DNA from: UBA9980 sp964436235
GTDB lineage: Bacteria > Muiribacteriota > UBA9980
NCBI GenBank assembly: GCA_964436235.1
Contig: CAYTCW010000028.1
Coordinates: 1-39,486, forward strand
Length of the DNA stretch: 39,486 nt
Direction: 5' to 3'
The position numbers and the translations under genes are program-made. Numbering within the stretch: the stretch's first letter is position 1; each line of letters starts with the position of its first letter. Below are positions 25,857-33,666 of the stretch, one piece after another. The notes below the pieces were generated by a model. The model was given only the letters and a program-made list of their open reading frames with translations, searched no databases and was not told the origin of the DNA.

Positions 25857-28694
25857 ATGTTAGATTCATTAACCCGTAAAAATAAAAAAGACTTATTTAT
25901 CTATATTGCTTTTTCGATTATAATCAGCGGTTTATTTTCTTTACTCGCTTATTATTCTTACAATTCGCTTATTTATTATAAAAATTCAACGGTTACGCCT
26001 TTTTATAATTCGGCGAGCGATCCGATTAAAACTTCGGCCGCCTCCATGACGCGCCAGCTTATATTTATCATCATCGATGGACTTAGCTACGATGATTCCG
26101 TTAAACTTTCCTCTTTAAACGAATTCAAGAATAAATCGGTATATTCTAAAATCGAAATACTCCCGCCCACGCTTTCGATCACTTCGTGGATGACTTTTAT
26201 GACCGGCGCGCTTCCTGAGGTGCACGGCTTCATATCGCCCGCCGGCGATAAATTAAAATACGCGCCATGCGAAAACATATTATCATCCGCTAAAAGCCGT
26301 ACTTTAAAAACCGCGGTCTTCGGCCACCAAGACTGGGAAAAAGCCTTCGGCGACTATGCCGATATCTCCTACTATGCTAAATTTAACAACAATAACACAA
26401 ATATCATCCAGATCGATTCGCAAATTATGTCCAATGCGATAAGCCACATCAGACATCAAAAGCCCGAATTCGCCATTATACACCTGCCGGGCCTCGACAA
26501 AACCAGCCATATCTTCGGACGCGAGGGACATGAATTTAAAATCCATCTTCAAAAACTCGACGACGTATTAAATACTTTTCTTAATTCTTCCTTAGTCAAC
26601 GGCCGCTGCATCATAATAACCAGCGACCACGGCCATATTCTCAAAGGCGGCCATGGCGGAAGCGAACCGGCCGTAACCGGAGTTCCTTTTATACTCGCCG
26701 GCCCCGAAGTTATCATTCAAAACATAAAGTTCATGCAGATCAATCAAACCGATATCTGCCCTACTATCTGCTCGCTGCTCGGAATCCCCGTTCCATTCCT
26801 TAACGGCGGTTCTTTTCTTAACCGCCTCTTTTCTTTCGAAGATTATATCAAAATACTCAAGATGAAGGCTATATTAGCTCAAAAATCGCTTTATTACAGA
26901 ACTTATCTTAAATCCTGCGGCATCGCGGCGCCTGATATATTTAACTACGAACCCTACGCCGCTGAAATAGAAAAAAACGCCGGTTCTAATTTCAACCAGA
27001 CCCTCATCAAACTTGAAACATACGAAAAAACCATCGATATCGAGTTCAAAAAACTTATCGATGATAACAAAGCATATAAAAAAGTTTTCCGCCTTTTTTA
27101 TCTCGGCTTTATTTTAGCGGCGTTTTTATCGTTTTTAATATATAAATTTAAAAACAAATTCAGGCTCTTCGCCGTGCTGGCTCAAATAATTATATTTTAC
27201 AGCATATATTACGGCATCTACTTCTTCCACGGATTTAATTTTTCACTTTCCGACTTTAATTCATTCGATTACTTCAACTCTTTTATGGATAAAAGACGCA
27301 TAGAAGCCGTTAGCGCACTCCTTCTCTCATATACTCCTCTTATGCTTAATTATTTTCTGATGCATAAAAGACTTTATACATGGCTTAATTACGTTTTCTT
27401 TCCCGTTTTTATCGAATTCAATTTTTATCTGTCCTTCTCGCTTGCCGCGCAATGCGCTTATTACATATTCAATTTCGGGCCCGTAATTAAAAACTCCCTG
27501 CCCGATATGAGCTCGGCGCTTAAATATTATTTCGACATTCAAATATTGATAGTCACTCAATGCGCTTCGCTTTTAATAGCTCTGGCTGCTTATTTACTGC
27601 TTAGCGCGGCTGCCGGAAAAAAAGCCCGTGCTTTAGTTTTCATCTTGATTTTTAGCGGCGCCGTCTTAAACACAACCTGCGCTCTGGCCGAAAATAATAT
27701 CGCGCGCCGCGACGCCGGCGAATGCACGCTCGCGGGCGCCTGCGGATATAACGCTATGGGCGGCGGCAGCATAGTTCTTAAAAACCGCGACCGTAACACC
27801 CGCTTTATACAGTCGCTCGATTTCGTCAAAGAAAACGGCGGTTACTTTTTTATAGGCGTCAAAAACCGCGAGGAACGCTCGAAAGATTCATTCGCATACA
27901 CTATGGGCATTAACGAAAAAGGGTTTATATGCGTATCCTCCTCGCCGCCAAATAAAATAAATTTCGACTTCCGCGGGCGTAAATACCAGGTATATCATCC
28001 CGGTAAAATACTATCGCAAATAGCCACCGTAGATGAGTTTATCCAAAAAATACTCAAAGCCGGCCGCCTCGGAAGCGCCATGAATTATATAGCGGCCGAT
28101 TCAAAAAAAATGTGCTTAGTCGAAGTTATTGACGAGATGCACTATGAATATAAAATAATAATAAACGGCGTCGTATGCCAGACAAATCATTATCATTTCG
28201 ATAAAATGAAGCCTTACCAGGGAATTCCGGTCAATAAAAGCTCGGCGGCAAGACTCGAACGCGCTGTTAAGTTAAGCGGCTCCGGTTCGAAAATACTCGC
28301 CGTTAAAGATTTCATGGCTATAGCGGCCGATCACGGCGAAAAAGATGAATATAACGATTTTAATATATGCCGCCACCCCGACTCGAATTACGGCGATAAA
28401 AAATTCGACGGCGGAACTATTTCTTCGATGATATTAATCAGCCGCGGCAACGAGCCGCCATGCGCCTTCGTAGCAGTCGGCCAGCCGTGCTGTGCAGCTT
28501 ATGAAAAGTTTACGATAGTAAACGGCGCGTGCGATATAACGCCTTTAAACAAATATCTTTACCGAAGCGGCGCCGTCAATATAATTAACGATTTCAAGCG
28601 CGACGCCTATTACCATTTTTTAAAGCCGTTCACGGCACCTGAAATGCCTCATACCCATAATATAAAAGCTATTTCTAACGGCGGTGGTAAATAA
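25857..28694 (+). CDS. Fusion: membrane phosphodiesterase/phosphatase + C45-type Ntn hydrolase
   Basis: A 945-residue protein in one intact frame. Residues 13-40 form a membrane anchor. Residues 66-325 form a type I phosphodiesterase/alkaline-phosphatase-superfamily domain with a full two-metal set: Asp74 (IIIDGLS), Ser107 at the nucleophile position (PTLSITSW...TG), Asp214 and His218 (DKTSHIFG), Asp257/His258 (TSDHGH), His266. About residues 408-610 hold 5-6 hydrophobic segments. Residues 611-945 resemble a C45/acyltransferase-type Ntn hydrolase: candidate nucleophile Cys623 (GECTLAG), KNRDRN at 642-647, TNH at 775-777, ICRH at 837-840, SSMIL, and GQPCCAAYEKF near the end. Residues 588-612 look like an internal signal peptide ending CALA-ENN. 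The phosphodiesterase would act on a phosphoester and the Ntn domain on an amide; the substrate is unknown. The ribosome binding site is weak. Confidence 0.85.
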   Translation: MLDSLTRKNKKDLFIYIAFSIIISGLFSLLAYYSYNSLIYYKNSTVTPFYNSASDPIKTSAASMTRQLIFIIIDGLSYDDSVKLSSLNEFKNKSVYSKIEILPPTLSITSWMTFMTGALPEVHGFISPAGDKLKYAPCENILSSAKSRTLKTAVFGHQDWEKAFGDYADISYYAKFNNNNTNIIQIDSQIMSNAISHIRHQKPEFAIIHLPGLDKTSHIFGREGHEFKIHLQKLDDVLNTFLNSSLVNGRCIIITSDHGHILKGGHGGSEPAVTGVPFILAGPEVIIQNIKFMQINQTDICPTICSLLGIPVPFLNGGSFLNRLFSFEDYIKILKMKAILAQKSLYYRTYLKSCGIAAPDIFNYEPYAAEIEKNAGSNFNQTLIKLETYEKTIDIEFKKLIDDNKAYKKVFRLFYLGFILAAFLSFLIYKFKNKFRLFAVLAQIIIFYSIYYGIYFFHGFNFSLSDFNSFDYFNSFMDKRRIEAVSALLLSYTPLMLNYFLMHKRLYTWLNYVFFPVFIEFNFYLSFSLAAQCAYYIFNFGPVIKNSLPDMSSALKYYFDIQILIVTQCASLLIALAAYLLLSAAAGKKARALVFILIFSGAVLNTTCALAENNIARRDAGECTLAGACGYNAMGGGSIVLKNRDRNTRFIQSLDFVKENGGYFFIGVKNREERSKDSFAYTMGINEKGFICVSSSPPNKINFDFRGRKYQVYHPGKILSQIATVDEFIQKILKAGRLGSAMNYIAADSKKMCLVEVIDEMHYEYKIIINGVVCQTNHYHFDKMKPYQGIPVNKSSAARLERAVKLSGSGSKILAVKDFMAIAADHGEKDEYNDFNICRHPDSNYGDKKFDGGTISSMILISRGNEPPCAFVAVGQPCCAAYEKFTIVNGACDITPLNKYLYRSGAVNIINDFKRDAYYHFLKPFTAPEMPHTHNIKAISNGGGK

Positions 28695-29249
28695 ATGGCA
28701 AAATTATCCGCGGTAAATAAAAAAAAAACCAATCCGTTCACTCACTTAGATCAGGATAATAAAGCCTCAATGGTTGACGTTTCTAATAAAATCAAAACGG
28801 CGCGAGCCGCCGTAGCCGCCATCAAAGTCGTTTTCGACCGCGAAACTTTTATAAAAGTTACCGAAAGCGGCGTATCTAAAGGCGATATATTCGCAGTATC
28901 CAAGATCGCCGCGATAATGGCCGCAAAAAAAACAGCGGAGCTCATACCGCTCTGCCATCCAATATTTCTTAGCCGCTGCGACGCTAAATTCGTCGTCGAA
29001 AAGAAAGATAATTCTATTTTAATATTTACCTTAGCTAAAACTTCAGAGGTCACCGGCGTCGAAATGGAGGCCATAATAGCGGCGCAATCCGCCGCGGCGG
29101 CTATTTACGATATGTGCAAAGCGGTGAGTAAAAAGATAAAGATAACCGATTGTCAGTTAGTATATAAAAGCGGCGGCAAAAGCGGAATATTCAAAAACGA
29201 AACGATATTCGAAGACGCTTTTGAATATATTAAAGACTGGCTCGCATAA
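28695..29249 (+). CDS. moaC: Cyclic pyranopterin monophosphate synthase MoaC
   Basis: A 184-residue enzyme for the second part of cyclic pyranopterin formation in molybdenum-cofactor biosynthesis, acting after MoaA. The signatures are MVDVSNK, LIPLCHP (83-89), TGVEMEA (120-126), IYDMCKA with catalytic Asp139 and Lys142, and the C-terminal KSGGKSG. There is an N-terminal extension of about 15 residues relative to short homologues. The ATG directly follows the stop of the fusion gene with no gap; GGTGG six bases upstream lies inside that gene, implying translational coupling. No other molybdenum-cofactor gene is in the window, so its pairing with a membrane hydrolase is odd. Confidence 0.95.
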   Translation: MAKLSAVNKKKTNPFTHLDQDNKASMVDVSNKIKTARAAVAAIKVVFDRETFIKVTESGVSKGDIFAVSKIAAIMAAKKTAELIPLCHPIFLSRCDAKFVVEKKDNSILIFTLAKTSEVTGVEMEAIIAAQSAAAAIYDMCKAVSKKIKITDCQLVYKSGGKSGIFKNETIFEDAFEYIKDWLA

Positions 29250-29267
29250 AAAAGATGCCGTAACGGC

Positions 29268-29519
29268 TTAATTCAGGCGTTTCAAACCCGGCGGCGTCTC
29301 GCCCTTCGATAATTTATAACCCTGATCGATAAGATTAAGTTTCTTCGTTTTACTTAAAAGAAACTTCGCCTGCGTCATAGCGTTGAAAAGTCTCTTAACG
29401 CCGTCACACGAAGCGCATTGCGGACATTCCACGCCGCCTTCCTTATAATCGGCGCGCATTGCAAATACCTTTTCAAAAACTATAGCGCATTTACTGCATT
29501 CAAATTCAATTAATGGCAT
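29268..29519 (-). CDS. FmdB-family small zinc-ribbon protein
   Basis: An 83-residue protein opening MPLIEFECSKC, with a second Cys cluster at ECPQCASC (Cys8, 11, 32, 35, with 38 extra). This is the FmdB/CxxC-CxxC regulatory ribbon pattern. The first characterised FmdB came from a formamidase operon, where it is a putative regulator; most homologues have no known function. The C-terminal half is basic (LLSKTKKLNL) and could bind nucleic acid. It converges on moaC with 18 bases between. Confidence 0.8.
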   Translation of the reverse strand: MPLIEFECSKCAIVFEKVFAMRADYKEGGVECPQCASCDGVKRLFNAMTQAKFLLSKTKKLNLIDQGYKLSKGETPPGLKRLN

Positions 29520-29605
29520 AAATCACACCCGTCAGTCATTTTAATAAATCGCCCGATATAAAATCCGGCGCTTAAATATAAACGATTATTGTTTTCAACG
29601 ATTTT

Positions 29606-30292
29606 TCATTCTTTCGCGCCGAATTGCATTAAAAGCTGCATTATGCGCATCAAATTCTTACTATGAGCCTCGCCTAACGGCGTCATCCCGTCGTTATTTT
29701 TTATATTGACATTCGCGCCGCGCAGCGCTAACATTTTAACTATTTCAGGATTTTCATATAAAACCGACGAATGAAGAGCGGTGTCGCCAAATTCATCCTG
29801 AAGATTTACATCGGCGCCCATGCTCATTAAAAGCTCGATCATCTTCAAATGCCCTCCAGCCACAGCCTGCATCAGAGGCGTTACGCCGTTTACGGTTTTA
29901 ATATTGAGATTAGCGCCCTTGAGCGCCATGTAATCTACAAGCGGACAGTTATTATGCAGAGCGCCATTGTGAACGAATGTGCGGCCTTTAGAATCTTGAG
30001 CGTTTATATCGGCGCCGCGCGAAAGCAGCAGCTCTAAACATTCTTTTGAAACTGCCCTGTGAAGAGGCGCTTCGCCGCGGTCGTTTTTTTCGTTAACATT
30101 AATGCCGCGCAGCATAAAAAAATCGATTATCTCCTTTTTATCGCACGCGGCGGCAATATGAAGAAAAGTATCGCCGTTCACCCGCTCGCTGAGCAACTCC
30201 GGCTTAATGCGAAACGCGTCCATCATATAATTAACGTCGCCCTCTTTTATCTTATCACATATCGCCTTTATTTCAGCCGTTACCTCACTCAT
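29606..30292 (-). CDS. Ankyrin-repeat protein
   Basis: A 228-residue protein made of about six ankyrin repeats (GDTFLHIAAACDKKEIIDFF, GEAPLHRAVSKECLELLLSRG, GVTPLMQAVAGGHLKMIELL, GDTALHSSVLYENPEIVKML, GMTPLGEAHS). There is no signal peptide or enzymatic domain; a cytoplasmic protein-binding scaffold is likely. I chose ATG at 30290-30292, with GGTGA five bases upstream, over the GTG at 30299-30301. A promoter-like pair lies at 30347-30375. Partner unknown. Confidence 0.85.
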   Translation of the reverse strand: MSEVTAEIKAICDKIKEGDVNYMMDAFRIKPELLSERVNGDTFLHIAAACDKKEIIDFFMLRGINVNEKNDRGEAPLHRAVSKECLELLLSRGADINAQDSKGRTFVHNGALHNNCPLVDYMALKGANLNIKTVNGVTPLMQAVAGGHLKMIELLMSMGADVNLQDEFGDTALHSSVLYENPEIVKMLALRGANVNIKNNDGMTPLGEAHSKNLMRIMQLLMQFGAKE

Positions 30293-30346
30293 CGCAATCA
30301 CCGGCCTTTTAAATATTAAATCCGCCCTTTATTTTACGGCATTTTC

Positions 30347-30375
30347 ATTTTAACAAAAAAATAAGTAATAGTAAA
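30347..30375 (-). promoter_or_regulatory. Putative promoter of the ankyrin gene
   Basis: On the minus strand, -35 TTTACT (30370-30375), a 17-base spacer and -10 TAAAAT (30347-30352). It is one base off consensus at two positions of the -35 box and lies between the repeat copy and the ankyrin gene. Confidence 0.4.
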
Positions 30376-30397
30376 GAATATTTTCTTTTTAATTTTC

Positions 30398-30564
30398 TTC
30401 AGGGAGGGAGAAAAGGTTGCCGAACCCTTTCTCCCTCCCTGAAACCCTCCCTCTATCGGCAAATTGCCTGACGCTTTTTTGTTTGTTGATCGATAGCTTT
30501 TTCTGTCAGGGCTTTAATTTGTTTTTGTTTTTTATTTTCTGTTCCATCTTTTCCCCCGTCGCGG
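30398..30564 (-). repeat. Dispersed purine-rich hairpin repeat, copy B
   Basis: This is the inverted counterpart of copy A. Read on the minus strand: CCGCGACGGGGGAA (30564-30551), AAATTAAAGC (30520-30511), GCGTCAGGCAATTTGC (30474-30459, one mismatch to copy A), then a 21-bp hairpin with one mismatch (30398-30418 with 30423-30443, loop GCCG). The G-rich strand carries five GGG runs with short spacers (GGG-A-GGG-TTTCA-GGG-A-GGG-AGAAA-GGG), a G-quadruplex pattern. It fills the gap between the efflux operon and the ankyrin gene and may also act as the efflux terminator. Confidence 0.65.
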
Positions 30565-30581
30565 TCTTTCGAATATTTCAT

Positions 30582-33500
30582 TTACTTCAAAATAATTTTA
30601 GACATTTTTTCAGTAAAACCATAAAACAGAGGCAGCAGAAGCAAAGTAAAAATAGTTGAGGTTATAAGGCCGCCTATAAGCACTATGGCAAGCGGCTGCT
30701 GCATTTCGGCACCGGCCCCGAAACCGGCGGCGATCGGAATTACGGCGAAAATGGTCGTAAGAGTGGTCATCATAACCGGTCTCAGCCTTATTCTGCCGGC
30801 TCTAATGACGCTCGAAAATAGGTTATGGCCGTTGCGTCTCAAATCATTGATACATTCAACGAGTATGACGCCTTTTTGCACGGAAAGCCCGAAATGAGCT
30901 ATAAGTCCTACTAAAGAAGAAACGTTAAGCGGCATGCCGGTTATAAACAGCGCGAAAACGCCGCCAATAAGCGCGAGCGGTATGGTAGCTATTATCAGCG
31001 CCGACTGCGCCGCGCTTCCGAAAGACACGAATAATATGGCAAAAACGCCTATCAGCGCGAGCATGAAAGCGTATATTATTTCGTTTATCATTCTTACCTG
31101 TTTTTCGTAATTACCGCCGAATGAAATAAAATAGCCATCCGGAAGGCTGAGACCTGAAAGTTTGCTCCGGATATCGTCGGTGATCGAAAACAAATCGCGG
31201 CCAGATATACTGCCGTTAATTTGAATACGACGCTGCATATTTTCTCGTTTAACCGAGCCGGGGCCCTTAACCGAAGTTATTTCGCCGATCTCGCCGAGCT
31301 TCACTTTACCGAAGGCCGGAGTGTCTATATATAATTCGCCTATATCCGATATTTTTTTTCGGAACCCTTCATCTAATCGCACCACGATATCATATTCACG
31401 GCCGTTATTCAAGGCGCGTGAAACGGTTTTACCTTCTATGGCCATTTCGACGGTACGCGCGATATCTTCGATATTCAGCCCGTATTTTGCGGCCTTAACC
31501 CTGTCTGGCCTGATAACGATAGTAGGCACGCCCTGAGTCTGCTCCAGTTGAAGGTTGGTAAGGCCGGGCACCGTTGATATGAGTTCTAAAAGCTGGTTTC
31601 CTTTTTCAGAAAGAACCCTGAGATCGTGGCCGAACAATTTAATTGAAAATTTAGCCGCGGTACCTGAAAGGGTTTCTTCGATACGGTTAGCCAGCGGCTG
31701 AGTGAAGATAACTAAGATACCGGGTATATCTTTTACGCGCTCGTTCATAATAGCAAAAAGCTCTTCTACGGAGTGCGTGCGCTTATTGCGCGCGACTAAT
31801 TTAATATAAGGCTCCGACACGTTAACTCCTTCTATACAATCGGACCCTTCGGCGCGGCCGCTTCTTTGCAGCACCGCTTCGACGTCCGGCACATCTTTAA
31901 GTTTATCGCAGGCAATTTTAGTAAGGCGCGCGGTTTCGGCAAGGCTCGAACCGGGCGGCGTTACGACGCTTATCATAATGGCGTTTTCATCGATCGACGG
32001 TAAAAGTTCGACCGGCAGGTTAAATAACATTACGATCGATAAAATAAATAGCGCCAGTACAAACAAAGAAAATTTATTGCCGCTGGCTATAACTTTTCGC
32101 TGAACGGGCGAATATATTTTAACAAACCATTCGGCTATATAATGCTTTCCGGCTTTCGCCGCTTTATTGCGCATTGAAATCATAGTGAAAATAAGCGGCG
32201 GCACTAAAAGAAAAGAAAGAAGCAGTCCTGAAAAAATAGAGGTTATCATGGTAAAAGCGAAAGGCGAAAATATTCTGCCTTCGAATCCGCCGAGCGTGAC
32301 CAGCGGAATAAATACGACGCATATTATAAGAGTGCTTGTCAGAACCGGCTTAAAAACTTCCACAGAACCGGTCACTACCGAATCGTAGTTATCGAGCTTA
32401 TCGGATTCGATATGTCTGAAAATATTTTCGCATATAACGATAGATGCGTCGATTAATATTCCGAGCCCGACGACCAACCCGCCGAGCGACATAACATTCG
32501 CCGAAACCCCGAACAAGCGCATTAAATAAAAAACGATAGCGACCGAAAGCGGTATCGTGACGGCCGAAACGAAGGTAGCGATAAAATTATTCATGAACAG
32601 GAATAAAACGATAATAACCGCTGCGGCGCCTATCAACATGGCTTCGACAAGGTTCCGGGAAGTTTCCTTAATTAAATCCGCCTGGTTGAAGAACGCTTCG
32701 ATTTTAATGCCGGCGGGCAAAAACGGAATAATTTCGGCTATAGCTGCTTTCAATGAATCGACCGCGCGGACGGTATCAAATTCGGGCTGCTTTGAAACGG
32801 TCAGTGACACTACGCGCCGGCCGTTTACCTCCATCAGCCCGCGTTTTAGCGCGGGCCCTTCGATCACGCGGGCGACCGCCGAAAGATATACCGGAACGCC
32901 TCCAGGCGATGCGATAATAATATTTTCGAGTTCGCGGGGATTTTTGATAGCGCCTATGCCGCGGATTATATATTCAACGCCGAAAGTGGCGAATATGCCG
33001 CCGGTGAAGTTATGGTTATTTTCTTCAACGGCCGCTTCGAGCTGAATAAGCGATAATCCGAATTTTTTAAGTTTATTAGGATCAACTAATATTTGATACT
33101 GCTTGAGATCGCCTCCGAAAGTCCTTACTTTAGCGACCCCGGGAGCCGCCTGCAGTTTGGGTTTAATTAAAAAATCAGCTATTTCCCGAAGCGCCATCTC
33201 GTTGGTATCGCCGGTAATATATAACTCAAAAACCTCGGCCATGCGCGAAGTGGCAGTGCCGATGGATGAGACTTCCGTCCCGGCCGGAAATAACGATTGG
33301 ACCGAGGCTATTTTTTCGGATACGGACTGTCTCATCCGCCAGGCATCGCTATCCCAGTCGAATTCGATACTCACCGACAGAAGTCCCGGACCGCAAACGC
33401 TAACGACCTTATTTACGCCGGCGACCGCGCGCAGCGACGCTTCGAGCGGCCTCGCTATAAGAAATTCCATATCTTCAGGCCCGAGCGAATGGTTTTCGAT

Positions 33501-33650
33501 TACAAGAGTTATTATGGGTATGGCAAGATCAGGCAATATATCGCGCCTTACTTTATAAGCCGAACGCACGCCGATAATTAAAATAAGGGCGGTCAGAATA
33601 AAAATCAGGACGCGCGACCTGATCGAAAATTTAATTACATCAGTCAGCAT
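30582..33650 (-). CDS. RND-family efflux pump (heavy-metal/HAE type)
   Basis: A 1022-residue inner-membrane proton antiporter of full RND length, with 12 expected membrane segments and two large periplasmic loops. It has the N-terminal RND start (IKFSIRSRVLIFILTALILIIGV) and the TM4 proton-relay motif GILIDASIVICENIFRH (Asp401, Glu408). The second-half repeat includes SFGSAAQSALIIATIPLALIGGVFAL and LRPVMMTTLTTIFAVIPIA. A CusA/CzcA-type metal role is favoured by the His-rich adaptor and the His/Cys-rich small protein upstream, but the pump sequence alone does not fix the substrate. It is the last gene of the efflux operon, 16 bases after the adaptor gene. Confidence 0.93.
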   Translation of the reverse strand: MLTDVIKFSIRSRVLIFILTALILIIGVRSAYKVRRDILPDLAIPIITLVIENHSLGPEDMEFLIARPLEASLRAVAGVNKVVSVCGPGLLSVSIEFDWDSDAWRMRQSVSEKIASVQSLFPAGTEVSSIGTATSRMAEVFELYITGDTNEMALREIADFLIKPKLQAAPGVAKVRTFGGDLKQYQILVDPNKLKKFGLSLIQLEAAVEENNHNFTGGIFATFGVEYIIRGIGAIKNPRELENIIIASPGGVPVYLSAVARVIEGPALKRGLMEVNGRRVVSLTVSKQPEFDTVRAVDSLKAAIAEIIPFLPAGIKIEAFFNQADLIKETSRNLVEAMLIGAAAVIIVLFLFMNNFIATFVSAVTIPLSVAIVFYLMRLFGVSANVMSLGGLVVGLGILIDASIVICENIFRHIESDKLDNYDSVVTGSVEVFKPVLTSTLIICVVFIPLVTLGGFEGRIFSPFAFTMITSIFSGLLLSFLLVPPLIFTMISMRNKAAKAGKHYIAEWFVKIYSPVQRKVIASGNKFSLFVLALFILSIVMLFNLPVELLPSIDENAIMISVVTPPGSSLAETARLTKIACDKLKDVPDVEAVLQRSGRAEGSDCIEGVNVSEPYIKLVARNKRTHSVEELFAIMNERVKDIPGILVIFTQPLANRIEETLSGTAAKFSIKLFGHDLRVLSEKGNQLLELISTVPGLTNLQLEQTQGVPTIVIRPDRVKAAKYGLNIEDIARTVEMAIEGKTVSRALNNGREYDIVVRLDEGFRKKISDIGELYIDTPAFGKVKLGEIGEITSVKGPGSVKRENMQRRIQINGSISGRDLFSITDDIRSKLSGLSLPDGYFISFGGNYEKQVRMINEIIYAFMLALIGVFAILFVSFGSAAQSALIIATIPLALIGGVFALFITGMPLNVSSLVGLIAHFGLSVQKGVILVECINDLRRNGHNLFSSVIRAGRIRLRPVMMTTLTTIFAVIPIAAGFGAGAEMQQPLAIVLIGGLITSTIFTLLLLPLFYGFTEKMSKIILK

Positions 33651-33666
33651 TTACAATCCACCGCCT

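Noticed and set aside
29257..29267. GCCG-TAA-CGGC as a terminator between moaC and the FmdB gene
   Set aside because: The four-base stem is too short and has no T-tract.
32167..33581. Several plus-strand open frames inside the RND pump gene
   Set aside because: All are antisense to a continuous 1022-codon RND gene with full family motifs.
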